64,000 bases of DNA from Cyanobacteriota bacterium (GCA_025362325.1 JANYGO010000332.1:1-64000), one strand, 5' to 3'. Positions 44,310 to 54,014 are shown, counted from the first letter of the stretch. Notes: generated by a model not told the origin, from the sequence alone. Program-made: numbers and translations.

Positions 44310-45449
44310 ATGTCAAAAATTGGCGTTGCAGTAGTCGGTACAGGTTTCGGTCAAAAAGTGCACCTTCCCGGATTCCAGACACACCACCGCACAGAGGTTG
44401 TGGCTGTCTATCACCGGAATTTAGACAAAGCTCAGGCGATCGCCTCTACCCATAATATCCCCTACGCTTGCAACTCGATCGCAGATATAGTCGCCATCCC
44501 CGAAGTAGCGGGTGTCAGCATTTCCACGCCGCCATTTTTGCATTTTGAAATGGCAAAAACCGTCTTGGAAGCAGGTAAACATTTATTGTTAGAAAAACCT
44601 ACAGCCCTGACAGCACATGAAGCCAGGGAACTTTACCGATTGGCAAACAGCGAGTCTCAAACCGACTTAAAAAATGGTGGTTCGAGAGCAATTGCCACAA
44701 TGGACTTTGAGTTTCGCTTCATCCCCGCATGGCAAATGCTAGCCGAATTGTTAACAGCAGGATATGTGGGAGAACAGCGTTTAATTAAGATTGATTGGCT
44801 AGTGTCAGGCCGCGCTGATGCGAGTCGCCCTTGGAATTGGTACGCGCAAAAAGAGCTTGGCGGCGGAGTTCTGGGCGCAACAGGTTCTCACGTTTTTGAT
44901 TATATTAGCTGGCTGTTCGGCCCTGTAAAGAGGCTTTCTGGGCAATTGATTACAGGAATTGCGGCGCGGCCAGATCCCAATGATTCGGGAAATTTAAAAT
45001 TAGTTGATGCAGATGATTCTTGCACGTTGATGTTGGAATTGGCCGGGGGAACGCCTTGTCAAGTTTGTTTGAGTTCCGTTACTTATCAAGGGCGGGGACA
45101 TTGGGTCGAAATTTACGGAAGTAAGGGTACGTTGGTGTTGGGAAGCGACAACCAGCAAGATTACGTCCACGGATTTCGCTTGTGGGGTTCCCAACATGGA
45201 GAACCTTTAGCTGAAATTAAGATTCCTCAAAAATTGGAGTTTCCTCAAGTTTATCCAGACGGCAGAATTGCAGCGTTTATTCGAGTAGTGGATAGGTGGG
45301 TAGAAGCCATAGATGCGGGAAAATCTTTGATACCGTCGCTGAAAGAAGGGGTTTACTCGCAGTTGTTGATGGATTTGACTACTGAGTCAAATGCTACGGG
45401 AACTTGGGTGGATGTACCGAATTTAGAGAATTTTTTGGGCGGCCGATAA
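44310..45449 (+). CDS. Gfo/Idh/MocA family oxidoreductase
   Basis: An NAD(P)-dependent dehydrogenase of the glucose-fructose oxidoreductase fold. The Rossmann motif VAVVGTGFGQKVHLPGF is at about residues 5-21, LLLEKPTALTAHEA carries the conserved EKP (about 92-94), and the C-terminal domain holds ELGGGVLGATGSHVFD with the conserved GxHxxD-type element. Substrate, probably a sugar or inositol derivative, cannot be told. CCCAATT repeats reach to within 15 bases of the ATG and there is no ribosome site to speak of. It stands alone after the non-coding element. Confidence 0.83.
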   Translation: MSKIGVAVVGTGFGQKVHLPGFQTHHRTEVVAVYHRNLDKAQAIASTHNIPYACNSIADIVAIPEVAGVSISTPPFLHFEMAKTVLEAGKHLLLEKPTALTAHEARELYRLANSESQTDLKNGGSRAIATMDFEFRFIPAWQMLAELLTAGYVGEQRLIKIDWLVSGRADASRPWNWYAQKELGGGVLGATGSHVFDYISWLFGPVKRLSGQLITGIAARPDPNDSGNLKLVDADDSCTLMLELAGGTPCQVCLSSVTYQGRGHWVEIYGSKGTLVLGSDNQQDYVHGFRLWGSQHGEPLAEIKIPQKLEFPQVYPDGRIAAFIRVVDRWVEAIDAGKSLIPSLKEGVYSQLLMDLTTESNATGTWVDVPNLENFLGGR

Positions 45450-45548
45450 AAGTAAAAACTAACAAAGCAATCTCTCGCACTCGATCGCACCCAAACCCGA
45501 TAAACTACGAATAGATAAACTCAATCAATCCTATATCCAGAGTTGTGA

Positions 45549-47387
45549 ATGGCGCGCCCTGAAAGTCCTTGCCTCAGTATAGCGATCGCTCGCCTGAGAA
45601 CCGCTGGGGCAAACCATTTTGCCACTTGGGTTCTACAAGCTCCCTATCCCAGTGGGTACGTTCACCACGACTGTATGTGGCCTTCGACCCTATCTCAATC
45701 TTGGAAAGCTTGGCAGGAAATGTTTTCGCCCTCGGGGACAATTCATGAATTGCCCCTAAATCCTGATGGCAGTTTTGTATCGCCGGAAAATAACCAGCAT
45801 ATACTGACAGAAACTGAAAAACAAACTCCTCACTTGCTACAGATACCTCCAATGATGCCCTATGGGCCGAGGAGCATCGGTCAAGGGGGGTCGGTGGAGA
45901 GGGTAGAGCAGAATCCGCCGCCGCCACCTGCCAGCTACAGCAGCCGCCTGATGCAGCATTTGGGGATCGATCTTTGGCAGTGGCTGTTTGAAGGGCCGAT
46001 TCAGGGCAGTCTCCAGGAAAGTAAAGGTATCGCGATCGGGCAAAATCTACCCCTGCGAGTGCGCATAGACTTGCGCGAACCATATTTAATCGCTTTGCCT
46101 TGGGAAATTATGCAGCCTCAAGCCGGTCAACCGGCAATTTCTCTATCGCAGCAACTGCTTTTCAGCCGTACTACCAGCAATGTTGAGCCTTTGCCGCCCC
46201 TGCGTCCTGCGGAGTCGCTGAACATTTTGCTAGTTTTGGGACAAGCAGAACCCGGCCTCCGTGCTAATTCTGAATTTTCCAGCGCGAATAACCGTCATTT
46301 GCAGTTGGAAGCAGAAGCATTCGCCCTAGCTAGCGTTCTGGAAAGTGCTTTTCAAACCGACAACAGCGGCAAATATTTTGACATCAGCGTTCCGACTCGC
46401 GTGGATACTCTGATCGAACCTACTCCGGCGGAACTAATTTCTCGGCTGGAAACGCAAGCTTACAATATTATGTTTTACGCTGGCCACGGGATACCTGGGC
46501 CCGACGGTGGCTTGTTGTTTTTGGGGCCGGACACGACGATTAACGGCACTGAACTGGCTCAGGTGTTAGTTCGGTGCCGCGTGACTCTGGCGGTGTTTAA
46601 TGCCTGCTGGGGAGCTCAGCCGGCGGTGGAGAGGCTGCACTCAATTAATGGCCAGCAACAGGCGATCGCCCGCAGCAGTTTGGCTGAGGTGCTGATCCAT
46701 CACGGGGTGCCGGCGGTGTTGGGGATGCGGGACTCGATCGCCGATCGCGAGGCCCTGAGTTTTATCCAAACTTTTGCCCAAGCTTTGGCCGCGCGGATGT
46801 CTGTCGATCGGGCCGTCGCCGTCGCCAGACAGCAGCTACTAACACTGTACAAGTTCAATCAACCGGCTTGGACACTTCCCGTACTGTATATGCACCCGGA
46901 GTTTGACGGTCAACTGACTGAACCGGTAGATGACTTGAAAACTGAATTGCCTTTAAATTCTTCTACTTGGCTGGGACGTTTGCCGTCTTGTGCTTACTTG
47001 CGGGGGCGCGATCGACCAAATGTCAAATCCACCGAATCTGGCAATCAGGTTTGGCCCATTCGCACCGGTATGGTTCGAGTCGGACGCTGGGAAGAAAACG
47101 ACGTAGTGATTCGAGAACAGTGGGTTTCTCAGAAACACGCCGAGATTTTCTGCCGCAACAACATCAGAGATAGCCGGGAAGAACCTAGCTACTTCCTGCG
47201 CGATTTTTCTCGGTATGGGACTCTAGTTTTGGGTTCTGAGGGGTGGGTGAGAGTTCACCACCAAGAACTGCTGCTGGAATCGGGCACTCAGCTAAAATTT
47301 GGCAGTTCTCAAGGTCAGATTTTTGAGTTCACTATTGAGGTTCCAAAAACTTCGGGCTACAGTGAGACTGATTACGGAACCAATTAA
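45549..47387 (+). CDS. CHAT-domain protease with C-terminal FHA domain
   Basis: A 612-aa cytoplasmic protein. The caspase-like CHAT domain spans about 220-450 with catalytic His in YNIMFYAGHG (H313) and Cys in AVFNACWG (C353). An FHA domain, which binds phospho-threonine, follows at about 500-600: MVRVGRWEENDVVI (G512-R513, ND 517-518), VSQKHAEIF (S527, H530), and FSRYGTLVLG, in which the usual Asn of the SxNGT turn is Tyr. This couples a phospho-signal to a protease. The gene at 47547 follows in the same direction, 159 bases on, and is the natural candidate for partner, substrate or inhibitor. No known function is assigned. Confidence 0.83.
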   Translation: MARPESPCLSIAIARLRTAGANHFATWVLQAPYPSGYVHHDCMWPSTLSQSWKAWQEMFSPSGTIHELPLNPDGSFVSPENNQHILTETEKQTPHLLQIPPMMPYGPRSIGQGGSVERVEQNPPPPPASYSSRLMQHLGIDLWQWLFEGPIQGSLQESKGIAIGQNLPLRVRIDLREPYLIALPWEIMQPQAGQPAISLSQQLLFSRTTSNVEPLPPLRPAESLNILLVLGQAEPGLRANSEFSSANNRHLQLEAEAFALASVLESAFQTDNSGKYFDISVPTRVDTLIEPTPAELISRLETQAYNIMFYAGHGIPGPDGGLLFLGPDTTINGTELAQVLVRCRVTLAVFNACWGAQPAVERLHSINGQQQAIARSSLAEVLIHHGVPAVLGMRDSIADREALSFIQTFAQALAARMSVDRAVAVARQQLLTLYKFNQPAWTLPVLYMHPEFDGQLTEPVDDLKTELPLNSSTWLGRLPSCAYLRGRDRPNVKSTESGNQVWPIRTGMVRVGRWEENDVVIREQWVSQKHAEIFCRNNIRDSREEPSYFLRDFSRYGTLVLGSEGWVRVHHQELLLESGTQLKFGSSQGQIFEFTIEVPKTSGYSETDYGTN

Positions 47388-47546
47388 GGTGCGGGTGTAG
47401 CTAATGAAGGCAATCGGCGCTCCCGACAGCAAAGTTCTGGGCGTTTAGTCTCAAGTCTGAAGTTAAAAGAGTTACTCACCACTGACAACTCGCACTTGAC
47501 ACAACCCCCCTTCTGTATTTTCCTTTTCCCACATAGGTATTACATC

Positions 47547-48128
47547 ATGGCTACCCAATCTCCTGATTCTGAATATTTTCGCGACTCGCAAACTCAGGCC
47601 CAGATGGAACTTCTCGCCACAATAGTTCAGACTGATGTTGCTTATCCTTGGAATCCTGCACAGCTTGAATCAGAATCTTATTTAGCCGATATAGAGCAAG
47701 AATTTGCCCTGTGTGATTCCTTCAGCGACAGCGATATTGCCCTGAAGTCGCAAGTTTTATTCGCGCAATTAGAACAAGTTTGGCTCGCGACTTCCCTGCA
47801 AAAGTCTTTGCGCGAAAAATTTGCTCACGTTCCTGAAGATTTTTTAGCCCGCATCGCTCAAAGCGTTCAAAACGCAACAGTTAAGTATCGATCTTTAGCA
47901 GACCAAATGGTTGAGTGCGTGTTAGATATTTTGCCTCAGTGGGCTGAGGAAGATTTGCAGGTGTTGGCGCGTCCTTTGGCTTATGCAATGCGAGAGGCTG
48001 ATTCGTCCGGGGTGGAAGTGGTCATGGAGACTAGAAGATCTTGGGCAGAATTGTCGTCCATAGAACAGGCGAGAGTTGGTTTGGCTGTCGCCCGCTATGC
48101 AATCTCGCAATTAGAAATTTCTGATTAG
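47547..48128 (+). CDS. Unknown helical protein downstream of the CHAT-FHA gene
   Basis: I do not recognise this 193-aa protein. It is acidic and largely helical (QMELLATIVQTDVAYPWNPA, then a helical bundle ending AVARYAISQLEI). ATG 47547 is preferred to the upstream start in the ORF track because ATAGGT lies about 9 bases before it; the extra 17 residues look like untranslated leader. Position suggests a role with the CHAT-FHA protein. A strong hairpin about 110 bases after the stop closes the unit. Confidence 0.6.
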   Translation: MATQSPDSEYFRDSQTQAQMELLATIVQTDVAYPWNPAQLESESYLADIEQEFALCDSFSDSDIALKSQVLFAQLEQVWLATSLQKSLREKFAHVPEDFLARIAQSVQNATVKYRSLADQMVECVLDILPQWAEEDLQVLARPLAYAMREADSSGVEVVMETRRSWAELSSIEQARVGLAVARYAISQLEISD

Positions 48129-48238
48129 TTTTTTGTTGGCTAAGTTTTTGTGCTGCGATCACGCTAATTTTTTTAAATTAATATAAAATTAATCTACCTT
48201 TAGTTAGATGTGAAAAGCGTCTAATTGTTAAGGGCTAG

Positions 48239-48272
48239 GGATTGCTATCGTTTGATATAGCAATCCTATTTG
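48239..48272 (+). terminator. Perfect 10-bp hairpin after the CHAT-FHA unit
   Basis: GGATTGCTAT pairs with ATAGCAATCC around an 8-base loop, followed by TATTTGATTT. It is a plausible terminator for the 45549-48128 transcription unit. Confidence 0.6.
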
Positions 48273-48630
48273 ATTTGTAGACATGATATTTTTGGGGAAC
48301 GATAGCAACCGCGCCCGACGCTATAGACGTTCTTAATTGCTGAAATATGAGTTCTTATATTCCTTCTTCCTTCTTCCTAAAATCCGTTACATCCGTTACA
48401 TCCGTTTCTTGCATCCGTTGCCGAACTTTCTTCTTCCTTCTGCTAGACTTTGCCAGGATGGGACTTGCCCAGCAGTTTGCCACCAGCCAGCAGGTGAACT
48501 ATGATGAAATTGTCAGAATGTTAAAAAATGTAAATATAGTAAGTGGGTGTGTGGGAATTTTCAACTAAATTAAAAAGCCGACAGCAGGAAACCTTGACTG
48601 TTGCAGACACGATCGGGAATTTCACATTTT

Positions 48631-51135
48631 ATGACAACTTCAAGATTTGACATTCAAGACTGGAAACGCCGCTTTTTTTGGCGGATTTCGCGCATACCGG
48701 CCGCAACGCTAGTCGTGTTGGGGACGGTTGCTTTCGCAGGTGCGATCGCCGGAGCCTGGTTTAGCGGTGAAGGTACTGTCAGCGGCATTTTTGCCACAAT
48801 CAATACTTGGCAGCAAAACCCGCCTGTTTGGCTGCAAGTACCCGCTGCGAGCAAAATGTATTTGTTAGTGCCGACTTTTGTCCTAGTATCGGCGGCTTTA
48901 GTTGCAATGAAAATTTCGCCTCAGCCCCAGACTCGATCGCGCGCTGTGGTAGTTGCGATAGTTTTGGCTTTAACTATTCGCTACGTTTTGTGGCGATCGC
49001 TAGCCACTCTCAATTTAAGCAATCCCCTCAACGGTATCTTTAGTTTGGGGCTGTTTTTCTTAGAAATGCTGATGGTGTTGAGTACCAGCATTCAAATGTA
49101 TTTAATGCTGAGAGTGAAAGACAGGCGCCGAGAAGCCGATCGCATGGCAGTTGCAGTTGCAGAGGGAAACTTCGCCCCAACAGTCGATATTTTTATCCCA
49201 ACTTATAACGAACCGATTTTTATTTTACGGCGCACTGTCATCGGCTGTCAAGCTTTAGATTATCCCAACAAACAAGTATATTTGCTCGACGATACGCAGC
49301 GCCATGAAATCAAATTGCTAGCAAAAGAACTGGGATGTGAGTATATAAGCCGACCAGATAATAGTTATGCCAAAGCTGGCAACCTCAATCACGCCACAGC
49401 CCTAACGAATGCAGAACTAATTGTAGTTTTTGATGCAGACTTCATTCCCACTAAAAACTTTTTAACCAGAACAGTTGGCTTTTTTCAAAATCCCGAAATC
49501 GCCCTCGTCCAAACACCGCAAAGCTTTTACAACCATGACCCCCTCGCCCGAAATTTGGGATTAGAAAATCTTCTCACTTCGGAAGAAGAAGTATTTTACA
49601 GGCAAATTGAAAATATCAAAGATGGCGCCGATAGCGTAATTTGTGCTGGCACGTCTTTTGTGATGAGGCGCAGCGCCCTAGAAACAGTGGGAGGCTTTGT
49701 TACAGATTCAGTCTGCGAAGACTATTTTACCGGAATTCGCCTATCAGCAACCGGGTATCGCTTAGTTTATTTAGATGAAAAATTGAGTGCAGGTTTGGCT
49801 GCTGAAAATATAGAAGCCCATCTAACTCAAAGGCTGCGCTGGGCACGGGGCACACTTCAGGCATTTTTTATTGATTCCAATCCTTTAACGATTCGCGGCC
49901 TCAGATTCATCCAAAGGTTGTCTCACCTGGAAGGATTGCTGCACTGGTTTACCAGTTTAAGCAGGGTTTTGTTTTTGTTGATGCCTTTAGCTTATTCGTT
50001 TCTGGGCGTACTTCCTTTGCGGACAAATGCGCGGGAATTGCTGTACTTTTTCCTGCCTTATTATTTGGTGCAAGTTACAGTGTTTTCTTGGCTGAACCGC
50101 AAATCGCGATCGGCTTTGCTGTCGGATGTTTACTCGTTCGTGCAGTGTATTCCTTTAGCGGTGACGGTGGTGAGTGCCATGCTGAATCCCTTTCAGAAAG
50201 GGTTTAAGGTGACGCCCAAAGGAATTGCGAGCGATCGCTTTAGTTTTAACTGGAATTTGGGATGGCCTTTGATTGTATTATTCGCAGCGACAGCATTCAG
50301 TTTGTTCCATAATTTAAACATTCATTTAGTTAAAAGTTTTGGCAGCTTGCAGGCAATATCAGAAACTACAGATTGGTCAAAAGGCATGAGTTTGGGCTGG
50401 ATTTGGAGCGCTTACAACCTGCTGATGTTGGGGATTGCGCTGCTGATTTTGGTGGATATTCCTAAGCCGGATATTTACGAATGGTTCAATTTGCGCCGGG
50501 TTGTACAATTGAATGTGGGCGGTGAAAGTTTTTGGGGAATAACGACTGTAATTTCGGAAAGTGGTGCTGAAGTTGCTTTGACACAGCGGCCGAGTTTTGC
50601 AGTCAAAGATCAAGGCAGTAAACAGAGTTTTACAGCAGCAGGGATGTTGCAAAAATATGCTGTTCAGACAAGTTTATCGCAGGGTAAAATCAAAGAAATC
50701 GCTCGCAGCGCGGCCGTCAAATCGAGGAAATCGCTAGCACCGGCTGTTCTGGAGTTCGACACCGAAGCCGGTTTTATCAACCCTTTGATTGATTGTGACT
50801 CGGCGACTCTGGAAATTATGGAAGAGGAATGTTTGATTCCTGTGGCTAAGATTGAGTTGGTTAGCGATAAATCTCATTTGGAGTCTAGTCTTCGGGGTAC
50901 AGCAGGGTATAGTTTTGCGGAGTTTCCGACTGTGCGAATTGCGTTCGATCGCCTGAACATTAGTCAACACCGCTGTTTGATCGAAATGCTGTACTGTCGC
51001 CCGGGCCAGTGGAAGCGGCAGGAAACGCCCGGAGAATGGCGTTCGCTGTGGCTGTTATTGAGAATTGCTTTGAAACCGAGGGCTGTTTTTGAGAGAAACA
51101 GGCAAGTTAGACCGATCGCAGTTTCGCAAGTTTAA
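48631..51135 (+). CDS. bcsA: Cellulose-synthase-like family 2 glycosyltransferase with PilZ-like domain
   Basis: A membrane processive beta-glycosyltransferase that polymerises UDP-glucose (or a related sugar) and threads the chain through the membrane. Spans are at both ends (about 20-45, 80-160, 440-610). The catalytic signature is VDIFIPTYNEP (about 185), VFDADFIPT (the DxD, about 268), TSVCEDYFT-type acid and QRLRWARG (QxxRW, about 400). After the last span a PilZ-like region (RRVVQLNVGGESFWGITTVI) lacks the second Arg of RxxxR and the first Asp/Asn of its partner motif, so c-di-GMP control may be weak or lost. ATG 48631 gives 834 aa. No bcsB or bcsZ is near. Confidence 0.85.
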   Translation: MTTSRFDIQDWKRRFFWRISRIPAATLVVLGTVAFAGAIAGAWFSGEGTVSGIFATINTWQQNPPVWLQVPAASKMYLLVPTFVLVSAALVAMKISPQPQTRSRAVVVAIVLALTIRYVLWRSLATLNLSNPLNGIFSLGLFFLEMLMVLSTSIQMYLMLRVKDRRREADRMAVAVAEGNFAPTVDIFIPTYNEPIFILRRTVIGCQALDYPNKQVYLLDDTQRHEIKLLAKELGCEYISRPDNSYAKAGNLNHATALTNAELIVVFDADFIPTKNFLTRTVGFFQNPEIALVQTPQSFYNHDPLARNLGLENLLTSEEEVFYRQIENIKDGADSVICAGTSFVMRRSALETVGGFVTDSVCEDYFTGIRLSATGYRLVYLDEKLSAGLAAENIEAHLTQRLRWARGTLQAFFIDSNPLTIRGLRFIQRLSHLEGLLHWFTSLSRVLFLLMPLAYSFLGVLPLRTNARELLYFFLPYYLVQVTVFSWLNRKSRSALLSDVYSFVQCIPLAVTVVSAMLNPFQKGFKVTPKGIASDRFSFNWNLGWPLIVLFAATAFSLFHNLNIHLVKSFGSLQAISETTDWSKGMSLGWIWSAYNLLMLGIALLILVDIPKPDIYEWFNLRRVVQLNVGGESFWGITTVISESGAEVALTQRPSFAVKDQGSKQSFTAAGMLQKYAVQTSLSQGKIKEIARSAAVKSRKSLAPAVLEFDTEAGFINPLIDCDSATLEIMEEECLIPVAKIELVSDKSHLESSLRGTAGYSFAEFPTVRIAFDRLNISQHRCLIEMLYCRPGQWKRQETPGEWRSLWLLLRIALKPRAVFERNRQVRPIAVSQV

Positions 51136-51206
51136 CTCGAATTCGCTACACACTCTCGTCTGTGCAATGCGAATTTTCGGACGGGCTGGCTATTTTTGCC
51201 ACAAGT

Positions 51207-51377
51207 CTATTGCTTCGGTTTGGGTGTCGGGGCGTAGGGCAAATTTGGGCTTTGTGTCGGTGAAACCGGGAGATTTGCGCGGCTGCGGCCGGCCAGCCAC
51301 CAAATACCTGCACCTACGAGGGCGATCGTAATTAACAGCGACAAAATCACAATCGGAGCTTTATTTTTGGGAGACAT
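51207..51377 (-). CDS. Truncated paralogue (56 aa) of the neighbouring binding protein
   Basis: A frame below the ORF-track cutoff: MSPKNKAPIVILSLLITIAL, then VGAGIWWLAGRS and a Pro-rich end SPNLPYAPTPKPKQ. Its first 30 residues closely match those of the 477-aa protein at 51454-52887 (MSQKNETAVLVLSLLFTIGL, AGAGIWWLTSRG). It could be a short membrane-anchored peptide, or a leftover of a tandem duplication that lost the binding domain. It lies on the same strand, 76 bases downstream of the 477-aa gene. Confidence 0.6.
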   Translation of the reverse strand: MSPKNKAPIVILSLLITIALVGAGIWWLAGRSRANLPVSPTQSPNLPYAPTPKPKQ

Positions 51378-51453
51378 AACAGCATAATTTTAGATCGGAC
51401 GGCGGTTGAAACCGCCCAGTCTTCGACAAACATTATAACAATGACAATACAAT

Positions 51454-52887
51454 TCATAAACCGGATATCGGCACAAATTCGTAACCGTAACTGGTGCGAT
51501 TTCCCGGTTTAACAATTACTAACTGAACTGCTCGATTGCGATCGCCCGAAGGTAAAAAGCGAATCGGCCCCGATGCTCCTTGTGCCGAAAAATCCGATGC
51601 CGATAAAGCTTGTTGAATGCCTGTACGAGTCGGATTGCGCCCTAAACCGGCAATTAGCGCGATCGCCGCATCGTAAGCTAAAGCTGTGCGCCAACTTACT
51701 TCAGCATTCCAAAGTTGTTTCGATGTTTGAGGAAAGCTTGACTGCGGATCTGCGAGAATGTGCCAAGGAACTGCCAGCACCATATTTACTGCTCCTGCAC
51801 CACCAATTTGCAGTGTTTTAGCAGTATAAACGTCGTCTCCTGCTAGTAACGGCAGCCGTTTGGCGTTGACTTGCACTACTTGTAAAGCTTGGTCTAGCGT
51901 GGCGGTATTGGCTGCTAACATAATCACTTCTGCTCCCTGGGCGATCGCACTTTTAAAGCTCTCGGTAGCATTAAAATTGCCCTTAGCAAAGTCAAATTCC
52001 GATACTACTTGTCCGCCATCTCCGTAAAGAGCCGTCGTGAATTCACTTTTTAAAGATTTGCTATAATTGCTAGCAGAATTGAAAAATACAGCCGCTTTTT
52101 TCTTTTGCAATTTTGTCAGCATATAGCGGGAAAGAGAATTCGCAGCAAATCGATCGCTCGGCACTGTCCGAAATATGTTGCTGCCAATTCCTGATAGTTG
52201 CACAGACGTACTGATCGGAGAAATTGCTACTAATTGATTTTGCTGGTAAATCTTGCTGGCTGCTAGCGTTGCGTCAGAACTAAAATGCCCGATTACTCCT
52301 AAAACTTCTGAGTTATTTGTTAAAGCACTGGCAATTTGTGAGGCAATCTGTGGGTTGTCGTCGTCGTTAGCAATTAGCACTTTTAATGGAGTACCGTTAA
52401 TCCCGCCACTTTGGTTAATTTCATTTTGAGCTTGAGCGACACCCCGCAGAATTTCTTGAGCACCATTGATATCGGCGCCAATGGGAACCGCTGCGGCAAT
52501 TGTGTAGGATTTTTGGTTGCCGATGCGGGCGTTGTTGAGGTAAATTAGTGCTTCGGGATCGTTGCGATTGGTTTTCAGCGAAGCTTGTAAATCGGAAATA
52601 GCTGCGTTATAGTTGCCAGATGCGATCGCCTGTACTGCTGCTTGTTTGGTGGTTGTTGCTCCATCTGGAATTAACAGTTTTTTTCCGGTACTCAGACGCT
52701 GCCCAATTGCTGGCTCTGACTCCGGGGAATTCCCAGTCGGGGGCTTAGAAAACGTCTGATTTTCGGGTGATAAACCTCCGGGGGTGATGCCGCCGCGACT
52801 TGTCAGCCACCAAATTCCTGCACCGGCTAGCCCGATCGTAAATAGGAGCGATAATACGAGAACAGCGGTTTCATTTTTTTGGGACAT
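51454..52887 (-). CDS. Periplasmic-binding-protein-like (type 1) receptor with membrane anchor
   Basis: Resembles the Leu/Ile/Val-type substrate-binding proteins of ABC importers. Residues 8-30 are one membrane anchor; about 85-120 look like a short TPR-like helix pair (AAISDLQASLKTNRNDPEAL); the type 1 binding fold covers 125-475 (AVPIGADINGAQEILRGVAQ, VIGHFSSDATLAASKIY, FRTVPSDRFAANSL). There are no ABC permease or ATPase genes next to it. In cyanobacteria such TPR/binding-protein fusions are often encoded alone and may be sensors rather than transport subunits. A truncated paralogue lies immediately downstream. Confidence 0.78.
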   Translation of the reverse strand: MSQKNETAVLVLSLLFTIGLAGAGIWWLTSRGGITPGGLSPENQTFSKPPTGNSPESEPAIGQRLSTGKKLLIPDGATTTKQAAVQAIASGNYNAAISDLQASLKTNRNDPEALIYLNNARIGNQKSYTIAAAVPIGADINGAQEILRGVAQAQNEINQSGGINGTPLKVLIANDDDNPQIASQIASALTNNSEVLGVIGHFSSDATLAASKIYQQNQLVAISPISTSVQLSGIGSNIFRTVPSDRFAANSLSRYMLTKLQKKKAAVFFNSASNYSKSLKSEFTTALYGDGGQVVSEFDFAKGNFNATESFKSAIAQGAEVIMLAANTATLDQALQVVQVNAKRLPLLAGDDVYTAKTLQIGGAGAVNMVLAVPWHILADPQSSFPQTSKQLWNAEVSWRTALAYDAAIALIAGLGRNPTRTGIQQALSASDFSAQGASGPIRFLPSGDRNRAVQLVIVKPGNRTSYGYEFVPISGL

Positions 52888-53200
52888 GGCTGCACAGTTT
52901 TAGATTTTAGGTTTTAGATTCAACGACTCAGGAAGAAGGCAGAAGGCAGACTTGTCCTGAGTGTAGCCGAAGGGAGGAAGGAGGTAGAAGGCAGGAGGAG
53001 AAAAACTAATCTAATTATATTTTGACATTTTTTTGATTAATCTTAGATACTCATGGAGGCACGGATACCTAGCAACTGGGTTTGATGGACGAAAATACAC
53101 AGGTTGCGGCCCGGCGAAATAGTCAAAAACCAAGGTTATAAGGCGTTGTCCATGCGATCGCTAACGGTTAGGATTATTTAACTGAATGCGATCGGAAAAT

Positions 53201-53225
53201 AAAAACCCCAAGGCTGGGGGTTTTC
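53201..53225. terminator. Intrinsic terminator, symmetric
   Basis: AAAACCCC AAGGCT GGGGGTTTT forms a stem with A on one side and T on the other, so it can act on either strand. No gene ends near it on the plus strand; on the minus strand it could end a transcript coming from the structured block at 53500-53900. Confidence 0.65.
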
Positions 53226-53499
53226 TGCTGAATCAACTGTCACTTTAAAAAAGTGTCAGGATGTAAACACTTTTGAGCTGTTCATATCACAATTATTTAT
53301 TAAAATGTTTTTCTTAATTATATCTTTATTTTTTAACGTAAACTCGACAGTGGGGGAGTTGACAACCATCAAGGATTGGGGTGAAAGATTAAAGTTTTTT
53401 GAAGTTTAGCAAAAATCCTGCAATCTTTTGTAATATAAACAGGAAAGTTGAAAAATATCTAAAGACAAACTAATTAGATAAAAGAGTCGCTAAGGTAGT

Positions 53500-53905
53500 A
53501 AGTGTCAGGAACCCCAGCCTAAAGGCATGAGGCTTGTTAGAGAAATTTAGTAAGCTATTCTGACCAGACCCCTAGCAATAGGAGCCGATATGTAGGTCAA
53601 GACACCGGGCGGATGCGTGCCAGTCCCCTGCTCTGTCGTTACCCGCCCGACCAGTTTTAAGGTCACTGAAACAGTGCGTGTAACCGAACAAGCCCATATA
53701 TCTCGGTCGAGGCAAACATTACCCCGTAAGGGAGGCTCCATCGCGAGCAAAATACTATGCGTACAGGATTGGAACATTTGAAGCGGTAATTGTCCCGTTG
53801 AAAGTGCAATACAAAAGTACCCCGAATTGACCGATCCCAAGTTGCTTAGTAAATTCAAAAATGCAAAGCCGTCCTAGAAGGACGGGGTTTCAAACCCATA
53901 ATTTT
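53500..53905. other. RNA-like block with IS200/IS605-type end hairpins, no intact transposase
   Basis: Begins AGTGTCAGGAACCCCAGCC TAAAGGC, similar to the right end of the tnpB element at 8862-8890. Ends with a perfect hairpin CCGTCCT AGA AGGACGG (53869-53885) followed by GGGTTTCAAACCC. The interior is GC-richer than its surroundings and has fragmentary frames such as APSRAKYYAYRIGTFEAVIV before a stop. The ORF-track protein 53547-53858 (minus) has no features of a real gene. It may be a decayed tnpB element or a solitary omega-RNA unit. Confidence 0.4.
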
Positions 53906-54014
53906 GATGACAACTTGTCCGATAAAAAAGTGTTAAGCTCGGCTAAGCTCAGCCAAAACAAAACCGCAATATTTAATTAAGCTCGATTCGATAACAAAGG
54001 CTAAGGTAAAGTTC

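Noticed and set aside
48347-48568. 73-aa plus ORF before the cellulose-synthase-like gene
   Set aside because: Its sequence is built from CTTCTTCC and ATCCGTTAC repeats; no ribosome site or family.
53547-53858. 103-aa minus-strand ORF
   Set aside because: No start context, no domain, and it lies antisense to an RNA-like block with transposon-end hairpins.
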